From: Nipponacmea schrenckii
Taxonomy: Eukaryota > Mollusca > Gastropoda > Lottiidae
DNA length: 64,000 bases
Assembly (NCBI GenBank): GCA_030562195.1
Contig: JAUJPP010000006.1
Coordinates: forward strand, 7,998,001 to 8,062,000
Direction: 5' to 3'
Of the stretch, positions 25,749 through 37,300 are shown in pieces (the first letter of the stretch is position 1; each line of letters opens with the position of its first letter). Position numbers and translations under genes: made by a program. The notes below the pieces were generated by a model. That model saw only the letters and a list, made by a program, of their open reading frames with translations, was not told the origin of the DNA and ran no database searches.

Positions 25749-28336
25749 CCCCTAGAAAGACTAGAGCACATACGTTATATAAATATACGTTCATGTATAG
25801 TACTTATAATTTCTATTTCACTTCGGTCGGAATTGGGTTCCAGTCTATGGGGGTAATACAATGATTAATATGAAAAAGATATTTTATGTGTGGATAGATC
25901 TATGTTACTGCAACCAAGTACATGTCCGCGAAAGAAATACATATACACAAGCTCATGTACATGAGATGAACAGACATCAAACTATTTTCATATATTAAAC
26001 ATTTTGCATTTAGCCCCTTGAGAACAGATTCGCCTTTTACGGGGGTTGATTTTCCGATTACTGTACAACACATAACTTTCAAAAATGCAATATGTAGAAA
26101 TATTTTTTTAAATGTTTATCAAAATTATATATTAATCATTTATGAATAAATTTTTTTATAATTGCAATTTGTTTTAAATTTTAATCTAAAAAAACGGATA
26201 AATCTACATGTAATTTGGAATGGATAATACTGATTATAGACAATCCTACAGCACAAACTGCAAAGTGTATTAAAGTGTTTAAAGGCAGTGGTTTGCCATT
26301 TTCGGGTGTTGAGCTCTGTGGAGAAAATAATATGTTTAGAGCCTTCAGAAGTACACCAAAAGAGAAATTTCATTTTCTGTATACTATTATGTCTTTCTAT
26401 AAAAGGCATGGTCTCAATAAAAGACTGTCGGCATCTGACTTGGTTGAGTAGTTTTCCTTTAAATAATGATTAAAAATAAAATGATATTTTATTGGGATTT
26501 TTTTTGAAAAAAGGGAAAAAATAATTTCCCGTTTTAAACATATATGAACAAAAAAACTGTTTTAATTTTAAAGATTTTGTTTATTAAAACAGATTCGCAT
26601 TTTAAAGGGTTTAATATTCGTTAGAAACACAAACCATGCAATATTGAAGTTCTTTTAAATTTGGACAAAATTATATTTTAATCATATGTTGGTCTTACCT
26701 GGTGTCAACCTATAATCAAAATCCGACAAATCCCAAAAAAAATTTAATGGAAAAATACGCTTATACCCAAATCCTCAAGCATTAAAATTTGCAAATTTAT
26801 AAAGGGGGGTTTAAAACAGTGGTTTCCCACGGGTCCTTGCCCCCCTCTGTTGAATTGCACAATGATGTTTAGACCCGTTAAAATTTACCCAGAGAAATTT
26901 ATTTTCTGAACTAATGAAAAGGCTGGCTAAACTAAAAACGTCCGAATATACTTGTTATTGTGGCTCTTTTAAATTATGGTAAAGTGTATTGCATTGTATT
27001 TAAAAAGTCAAATTAAACATAAAAATTAAAAAGCCGTTGAAAACGAGTGTATTCTAAAAGGATAATACATTTTAAAAATAACTATTCATAGGGTAGTTGA
27101 AGTGTTATAATAACCAAATATTAATAAATTTATACACATTAATAATAATAGTTTGATAAGTTTATCATATGAACGCCTTCGTCTGGCTGGACTTCTGATG
27201 TTGATAGCTTAACGAAGTCTCCTGGTGTAATCAATATGCTTCTTGATTGTCAGTATGTTGGTGTTTTCAAAGTTGACTTCAACTTTATCTACGTTGCATC
27301 AACTTTAACCTGTGATTGTTGTTCCATAAAGCTGTGTCTATATGTTGAACTCACAAATGCTAAAAATTCTCAATTGAAGAGAAAATTTATCTCTTTCAGC
27401 ACTAAATAGCAGATTGTGACTGCTTTCGGTTTTAATTGAATTTTTTTTTTAGTATTTTGCAGTGGGAGCCCTAGTTACGGGCCTGCATAGGCCTACATTT
27501 TTTACATACAAATTGATCTTGTGCACTGTGACTACAGACAACACCAACATGGAATTACCTCCCTTACAAACCCCACCATATTTAAGAAAAATTATGCTGT
27601 ATTTTTAAAGTTGAACTAGTATTATGTAAATGTAATATAAAGAGAGCAATACCATCGGGACAAGATCAATAGCCTTTAGATCTTCTCCACAATCCATTTC
27701 TGTAAAACAGGGCTGAGGGGTCATATTTTTTTATGACATAAAACAGGTTCTTCCATAAACCACTTAATAGTCATTTTAACTTGGACAAGAAATCAAATAA
27801 ATAATAATAATTAAATTCTATTAAAATTAAAAATCATTTATTATATTTATCAATATGTCCCTGAGGATCAATATAAATACATAATACTGACAATAATTTA
27901 ATTTAAAATATATTAATGTTATAAAAAGCTTTATTGTTAATATAAATTGACAACAGTAAATATAATTCAACCACTACCCATTGTAGGCTCTACCAAATAC
28001 AGATTAGTATTTGTATTTCAATAATTTGAATTTTATCACTAACTACTCTATACAATCTGTGAGATCAAATTGGCAATAATTTGTCATATTTTGTTGCAAG
28101 TTTTATAAATTATGTTTTATAAAAAACACATTAATACAAGTTTTAATTATTTCAAAGTAAAATAAAATAAAGAGTATAAATAACATTTTGATTCGTAACA
28201 TTTTCCAGAGTCTAAGTTAGTAACTACTTTCCCCTGTACTTCCTGAGTATTTCTATGGTATAATCAAGAGGATGTATTGGTTAGGACTAGAATCAATGCT
28301 ATACCAAAAGTATCTTAAAAATATTACTGGATTCTT
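25749..28336. other. Largely non-coding 3' flank of SFXN5
   Basis: AT-rich. One unidentified open frame (26215-26451) is given separately. No other exon, RNA gene or mobile element could be supported. SFXN5 transcription runs leftward into this stretch, so its 3' UTR starts at 28336. Confidence 0.4.
26215..26451 (+). other. Unidentified coding-like open frame
   Basis: A frame of about 78 codons with protein-like composition includes NPTAQTAKCIKVFKGSGLPF, then GENNMFRAFRSTPKEKFHFL and FYKRHGLNKRLSASDLVE before a TAG at 26451. There is no ATG at the open end; a TAA lies just upstream, while CCTACAG at 26240-26246 could act as a splice acceptor and would make this a terminal exon. No family is recognised. 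It may be a terminal exon of a plus-strand gene or a fragment of a transposon. Confidence 0.25.
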
Positions 28337-31300
28337 CTATAGGCCTTTATTATAATACAATACTTCCTCGTTGGTTAAATTTAAAAACTGCTTTTCCAAA
28401 TCCTTGGTAGATATCTGAAAATATAATTCATTTTATCAACAATTAGTTTTATTTCATATTATATAACTTAACTTAAGATTCCCAACTATGTGCATTTATA
28501 TGGTGAAAATCTGTCTCTTTTTCTACTCTTTTATAAAAATCCTACTAGTAGAAGGAAGAAACTGAACCTTGATGACAGATTTTAATTTTAAAAAAGAGCT
28601 ATGATATTTGACAATGAAATTCGCAGTTAATAAGCAAATAATTTAGACAATTACATATTCTTTTTAGGGTTGCCTTGAAACTTACTTTTGATTCATTTAA
28701 TTTGATAATATCTTACCTGGGAATACTGAGGAAATAAGGCTATTGCAACTGGTAATGCTAATGCAAATGCAGCTGTACATACAAATGCATTCACAGGTAA
28801 ATGCATTCTAGGAAAGCGCTTCATAAACTTTGTCCTATGTTATAATCCAAAAATTATTTAAGTTGATTATATATACAACAAATCATTCAATTTTATAATA
28901 CTTATTATGGAGAATTGTAAATATGTAATATGTCTTTTATTAATAATATATTTATTCATATCTAAATAAGCTAGAAACTGTAGAAGCTACAGCATTTATG
29001 AGTAAATGTAAACAAAGATATCAGACTGACATTAAACATTCAAAAAGAGAAAATTTAGCATACAAAAAATGCAGCAAGAACATTAATTAATCATGCAAAA
29101 TAAAAATATGTAAAAGCAAAGGAAATTATGTATTTTCTCAGACAATCTAGTAAAAAAGATAAAGTATATTTCTGGCAAAAAGGTTATCTAAATTCATAAT
29201 AATATTAAATATTAGTTACATAGCAAACAATGCTATATCATGCTTTAATACAACAACAAAATCTGATTAAAAAATAACTTCATGATGAAAAACAGATGGT
29301 GTAAAATTCTTCTTGTAGAGACAGATACAACTATCATACCTTAGTCTCAGAAACATTTAAAACTAAGCTCATTAGTAATACCGTTCACAGCTCAACATCA
29401 AAATTTGTCCAGAATTATACTTGTTTGAAAGAAAAAAATGACTTGTTGTCATTTCAGAAGACTTCACTTTATTTAGAAAAGACATAAATAGAAATATTCT
29501 CTACCCCTAAATGTCGCTTAAGGATTTTAAATAGAAATAGAAAGTAATCTTGCTAGATTGAGGTTGTTTTGAATGAAAAATATAATGTTCAAGTAATCTT
29601 TACATTATTTAAACTCAAAATCAACCCATGAAATAGTGAACCATTGCCTTTCAAACATTCAGATCAGATTTTTGTATTGGTGAAAAAAATGGGACCTACA
29701 AAAATAACACACATTATTACACTTATTGTCTATTTAATGGTGTGATAAAATCATGACAGTGGTTCTACAGCACAACAATTCCTGTCACAAACCTTTCTAA
29801 AGCTCCCATAACCAGTGGAACTAGAATCAACACTGGAGCAGGCAGCACAATTCTTGTACAAGCTGTTTCTATCAATGCCTATACATGTAGAAATAATAAT
29901 TCTGTTTTAAAACTTAAAGTTTCATCACATCAAATTATTTCATTTTGTGCTTGGCAATAATTAACAGACCCAAACCTACATTACAGTATGAGATTTAACA
30001 ATGTATGTATGATCCAATAAAGTTGCTTTAAATAAATAGAAGATAGCTTGCCAGGCAAGGTAACATACGCCCACTGGCAGCATTGAATTTGAAAAATAAA
30101 TAGAGCAATAACTCAAAAAACATTCACTGAATTAATATTGAAGTTAAGGGCAAAAACTCAAAAACTGTTCATGGAAAATTGTCAAATTAGAACTTGACCA
30201 CCATCTTATCTATTTCAATACTCATACCAAGTTTCATCAAATCTATTGAAAAATTGTATGCTAATTTTGCACCCACAAATATTTTTGACGCAATTTTACT
30301 AAGTCAAGGGCAATAACCCAAAAACCATTTGTTAAAAAAAGTCAGAAATTCAAACTTGACTAATGTCTTATCAATTCTGATGCTTACACAAAGTTCCATC
30401 AAAATCCTTTGAAAATTAAAGCTTCTTATTGCAACCACAATAGAATTTTGACGCAATTTTACTAAGTCAAGGGCAATAACTTAAAATAATTCATTGAAAA
30501 ACCGTCAAATTCAAACTTGACTGAGGCCTAATCAATTCCAATGCTCACAACCAAGTTTCATCAACATCCTCTGAAAATTCGAGGATTTATTGCATCAAAA
30601 CTAAAATTTTGACAAGATTTTTCTAAGTCAAGGGCAATAACTCAAAAACTGTTCGTGCGATAATTTCCATTTTCGAACTTGACCGAGATATCATCAATAT
30701 ATACATGTATACCAAGTTTCATTAAGATCGGATAAAAATTGTAGCCTCTATTGTGGATACAACCCGAATTTGAGGCGTTTTTACTAAGTCAAGGGCAATA
30801 ACTCCAAAACAGTTCATTCGATATTTTCAAGGGCGATAACTCAAAAACCGCTCATGCGATTATTTTTATTTTCGAATTTGACCGAGATATCATCAATATA
30901 TACATGTATACCAAGTTCCATTAAGATCGGATAAAAACTGTAGCCTCTATTGTGGATACAACCCAAATTTGACGCGTTTTTACTAAGTCAAGGGCAATAA
31001 CTCAAAAACCGCTCATGCGATTATTTCTGTTTTCGAACTTGACCGAGATATCATCAATATATACATGTATACCAAGTTTCATTAAGATCGGATAAAAACT
31101 GTAGCCTCTATTGTGGATACAACCCAAATTTGACGCGTTTTTACAAAGTCAAGGGCGATAACTCAAAAACCGTTCATTCGATAATTTCCATTTTCGAACT
31201 TGACCGAGATATCATCAATATATACACGTATACCAAGTTTCATTAATATCGGATAAAAACTGTAGCCTCTATTGTGGATACAAACCAAATTTGACGCGTT

Positions 31301-34300
31301 TTTACTAAGTCAAGTGCAATAACTCAAAAACCGTTCATGCGATAATTTCCATTTTCGAACTTGACCGAGATATCATTAATATATACATGTATACTAAGTT
31401 TCATTAAGATCGGATAAAAACTGTAGCCTCTATCGTGGATACAACAAATGTGGACGGACGGACGGACGGACGGACAGGGGCGACGGCAATATACGTCCAC
31501 ATTTCCATGTGGGCGTATAAAAATAAATGCCCAAATAGCTTTACTGTACAAATAATAGTAAAGATTGTCTGTCAATTTATTAGTCAACTCTTGAATTGAT
31601 TTAATTTTCACTATATAACTATTACTTTCAAATAATGCAAAAAAAATATGTGTTTTTTCACAATAAATCTTTGTATTTAGCCAGCATAGAAAAAGTAAAT
31701 TGAGATAATATGAAGCATGTTTTATGTCGTTCTTTTTTTGTAAGATCACAAGTGCCTAACTTAATGAGCCACCACACTCCTGAGTAACAGTACCATAAAT
31801 TTTGCGATAAAGAAAAATGCAAAGGGATTAATCATTAGACTTATAGATAAGGAATAGAATATAACAGGATTATAAAGGGTGCAAGCTATATAATATAGGA
31901 TAATTTTAAACAAGATCAAGTAATAGAAAGAAATATTAATATATATATATAGATAGATAGGAATGTATGGTGGGTTATAACTCACCTGTCTATATAAGAC
32001 ATTATTATAGGTGGTAAAATTAATATTGGTGCAGGGAGCACCATTCTAGTGATAGCTGTTTCAATTAATGCCTAAATATTTAAATATAACAGTAGTCTTA
32101 CTTTGATATTTTAAATTCAGAATCATCTCATTCCTGGATTCAAATCTGTGAAAGCTCAAAATTACATTATACCTCATCTTACTGTTTTTTGTATATGGCA
32201 TACAGTTAGGACCCAAAATCCTTGTATATAATGCCATGAAATGCTTTTTTCTTTTTTCAGAAAGCAGTCTTGCTGATGGCTACATTAGTTACATACTGAA
32301 TACTGATTAAGAAACATCACCATTAGAAAAAGAAGATTATATTAAAAGTTTTAAGATATTAGTTTTCAAAGGCGACCTACCAAACCTTTCACAGAAAGAG
32401 TTGAAATAAGACAGAAGATTTAAGAACTTTTATCCATTTGGGTTCTCAAACTGACCTTTCTAAACTAGCCATTATTATTGGTGGAATTATAAAAATAGGA
32501 GCTGGAAGTACGACTCTAGTAATAGCTGTCTCTGTTAAAGCCTAATATTGCAATAAAGCACAATTGAGAGTCAATGACAACACAAGATTCTTAAAGCTAA
32601 TTTAGTTAATCATGTAGCCTCGATGAGTATTATGGTAACACAATGAAAGCACCAAGCTTTGACCATGATAGAGTTCGATCTGATGAAGTACACAACAATG
32701 TTGTTTACATGAAATACCTTTTGAAAGCAAATTTTGACAAAAGATGCAAAAAAAGACAACAACACCTTGATGATATGAAAACAAACCTTTTTAGCAGCTA
32801 TTAAACTTGTTCCTACAACTTTGCCATCTTTATCAGTCACATCTATTCCTTCTGATAACTCATTATTCCTCATTAATACAACATTACACACACTAGCACT
32901 AGCTGAAATACATTATCATTTATTCAACATTACACACACTAGCACTAGCTAAAATACATTATAATTTATTCAACAATACACACATTAGAACTAGCTGAAA
33001 TACATTATCATTTAATCAACATTATCAACATTAGAACAAGCTGAAATACATTATCATTTATACAACATTACACACACTAGTAATAGCTGAAATACATTAT
33101 CATTTATTCAACATTATACACACTAGAACTAGCTGAAATACATTATCATTTATTCAACATTATACACACTAGCACTAGCTGGAATACATTATCATTTATT
33201 CAACATTATACACTAGCACTAGCTGAAATACATTATCATTTATTCAACAATACACACACTAGAATTAGCTGAAATACATTATCATTTATTCAACAATACA
33301 CACATTAGAACTAGCTGAAATACATTATCATTTAATCAACATTATCAACATTAGAACAAGCTGAAATACATTATCATTTATTCAACATTACACACACTAA
33401 CACTAGCTGAAATACATTATCATTTATTCAACATTATACAAATAGAACTAGCTGAAATACATTATCATTAATTCAACATTACACAAATAGAGCTAGCTGA
33501 AATACATTATCATTTATTCAACATTACAAATAACAGAACTGAAATATATATATTTGTTTTAACTCCGGGTCTCTTATTTTTCTTTTTTTGTTAACATAAT
33601 TGAATATAAATATATTTTTTTCTACAACAACAGTACAAATATAAGAACAACCTGAAATATATTGTTATTAATACAACAGTACAAACAAAAGAACAACCTG
33701 AAATATATTATTATTATTAACAACAGTAAAAATATAAGAACAACCTGAAATAAATTGCTATTAATACACCAGTACAAATATAAGAACAACCTGAATATAT
33801 TATTATTTAAACAGTACAAACAAAAGAGCAACCTGAATATATTGTTATTAATACAACAGTACAAATATAAGAAAAACCTGAATATATTATTAATTAAACA
33901 GTACAAACAAAAGAACAACCTTAATATATTATTATTAATACAACAGTACATATATAAGAACAACCTGAAATAAATTGTTATTAATACAACAGTACATATA
34001 TAAGAACAACCTGAATACATTATCATCCATACACTAGAACAATATGAAATATATAATCATTAATGAATGGTACATACCTACTGCAGGAAAAGGAACAAAT
34101 CTTTGTATTAATAACTTTGTAGCAGGACTGAATCTGTTTGCTTTCTTTATCAAATGTTTCAAACCTAGCTGAAATATATAATTTGAATACCACTAAATGT
34201 ATTAAGATTCCAAAACTGTTCTGATGACTAAAATATCATGATTGTGTACTGATAATCAGCATTTAATAAGTGCATAGTATAATATTACAAAATGTATAAA

Positions 34301-37300
34301 TACTATTGATTACATTTCACTACAAATCTTATAAAATGTTTCTTTCCTTTGAATTATAACATTGTTTGTTTCATAGGGAAATTTATTTGACTTACTGCAA
34401 TGCCAACTGCACTAGTGACAGCACCAAAATATCCCATAAGGAATCTGTTAATAGGTGTAGGCTGTAAAATACAATTATTCAGAAATTAAAGTATATTTAC
34501 ATAATTTGTTTATTGAAAGCTAATTAGTACCTTCTGTATAATTAATGAAATTTTATACTTGATGCATCAAGATGATTATTTCTGTTCATGTCTAAATCAA
34601 AGAATATGTCATTCACATAGGATTGATATCTGGATAAGAAGATTGTGAGAAAAATACATTAAACATGTACCTTGGATGCATTTCTATTGGAATAGTTAAC
34701 ACAGGCGTTATGACTCTGATTCAACCATTGCCAGAATATAACACTACTTGTTGATGGATTGGGTAATAATAGACCAACAACCTATTACAATATACAATTA
34801 TCATATGTATAGTATATCATTGGAAAGTGAATCAGAAAAGGTTTTCAGGCCTAGAAAAATTTAGATCTTTAGTTTCTATAATGCAACATCACGTTATTCT
34901 AATCTGTGGATTGTATAATTTTAGATGAACTTTAAAAATTGTGCCAATTACTTTGAAATATCTATATAATAGTCATAAGCAGAGTTAAAACTGAATGTTA
35001 TGTCAAAACATTTTGAAGTGTATTCTATGAATCAACAATTACCAGTAAATGATTATGACATTAATATAAAAAAACTCAATAAATGGGAGACAACCATTAT
35101 TATAGTTTTTATAAAGCTGACATTCCTCCTTAAATTATTGATGCATATTTGAAAATTTAATTATCAAAATCAAATGTAAGATGAAAGTCAAGAGCTGAGA
35201 TAATATTTACCATAGGAGATCCAAATGGAACATAACCTACAAAATATCAATACAGATTAGATTTATTATCTATCTTTTACTTGTACTTGAAGGTTGATTA
35301 TAAAATCTATGTTTATTAGAAATCAATTTCACTTAAGTTCAACATTACATGTAGGCTATCAGTATGAGTAATTACCAAGCCCTCAACCTACCTGACATTC
35401 TAAACGGTATATATATTTTTTCACCAGTATCTGGATGTATAATAGCCTGAAATATTCAAGTTGATAAGTTTGTTTGTACTCAGTCATATTTTTATGATGA
35501 AAAAATATTACATTGATACATTTAAAAGATTGTGGAACAGGCTGAGGCCTACCCTATATATAACCCTTCTCGATATTAAATCCCTAGCTATCAGTAAGAC
35601 AATTATTAATTGATGTAAAAGAATTCTACCTCTCAGTATCAACAATTGGAATTTTCAAGCTTGGCTAATTAGCAAAGATATTTGTCAGTTTGCTTGCCCT
35701 GAGTTAAAAAATATAACAATTCCAATAATTACTTGTAGATTTAAGAATATTTACTTTGTTAGGAAATATAGGGATTCTGCAGTGACACAAGTCCACTGAT
35801 AAGTATGTATTCCAATTTACAGTGTCATTATATAGTTATAATAAGTAAAATATATTTCTACTATGTTATAGACAATATATTTTAGAGAGGAATTGTGCCT
35901 AATGAATTATTTAAACCCACCTGTTTAATCTTTTGAGCCTTCCATAAATCTTCATCTGTTGTACCAGGTGGTAACTGTCTTTTCTTAAAATCATCTAATA
36001 ACTTACATGATTCTTTTAACTTTTTCTAGAAAATCAATTACAAAGTATACCATAGACTTTATGCTACAAACTATATCATGGTGATTATAAAGCTCAATAT
36101 ACATTATTTGTGTTTAAATAAAGTGCAAGGTTCCACAGGAACATTATTTAAACCTTCCCATTCAAATGTTTGTACTTTTTTTCTGTATAATTTAAAGATT
36201 AAAACTGAAGATATTACAATATCTCCAAATCTGTTGGCTATAAATCAGTCAAAAGTCACTGAGCCATCAAAGTGTCAAAGTTATATTTTCATTACCTTAA
36301 AGAAATACTAAAACTAACCTCTGATGTTAATAATGTTGAGGGATCTATTATATCTAAAAAATGTCTCAATCTACCACTAAATGTACTCTGAAAATAGACA
36401 AATAATGACATAGTCTTACACATTTCTGAATACAGATATAAATACAACATAGTCTACTCACATAGGCCTACAGCTAGGCTACATTATATTATATTATTAT
36501 GTGCTGTTTTAATTACAAACTATTTATAAGCTATGACAATCTAAGCCTATTTCTTGTTTGCTCTTTTAATTACAAACTATATATAAGCTATGATAATCTT
36601 AGCCTATCTCTTGTTTGCTCTTTTAATTACAAACTATTTATAAGCTATGATAATCTTAGCCTATTTCTTGTTTGCTCTTTTAATTACAAACTATATATAA
36701 GCTATGATAATCTTAGCCTATCTCTTGTTTCCTATCTCTTGTTTGCTCTTTTAATTACAAACTATTTATAAGCTATGATAATCTTAGCCTATCTCTTGTT
36801 GGCTCTTTTAATTACTTACTATTTATCAGGCATGATAATCTAAGCCTATCTCTTGTTTACTCTTTTAATTACAAACTATTTATAAGCTATGATAATCTTA
36901 GCCTATCTCTTGTTTGCTCTTTTAATTACTAACTATTTATTAGGCATGATAATCTAAGCCTATCTCTTGTTTGCTCTTTTAATTACAAACTATCTATAAG
37001 CTATGATAATCTTAGCCTATCTCTTGTTTGCTCTTTTAATTACAAACTATTTATAAGCTATGAAAATCTTAAACCTATCTCTTGTTTGCTCTTTTAATTA
37101 CAAACTATCTATAAGCTATGATAATCTTAGCCTATCTCTTGTTTGCTCTTTTAATTACAAACTATCTATAAGCTATGATAATCTTAGCCTATCGCTTGTT
37201 TGCTCTTTTAATTACAAAATATCTATAAGCTATGATAATCTAAGCCTATCTCTTGTTTGCTCTTTTAATTACAAACTATCTATAAGCTATGATAATCTTA

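Noticed and set aside
30041..31523. CRISPR-like array
   Set aside because: Units are ~161 bp tandem repeats without spacer structure in a eukaryotic intron.
33622..34026. Minus-strand frame of 134 codons rich in Leu, Ile, Tyr
   Set aside because: Entirely within the ~46-bp minisatellite of SFXN5 intron 8; no start context or domain.
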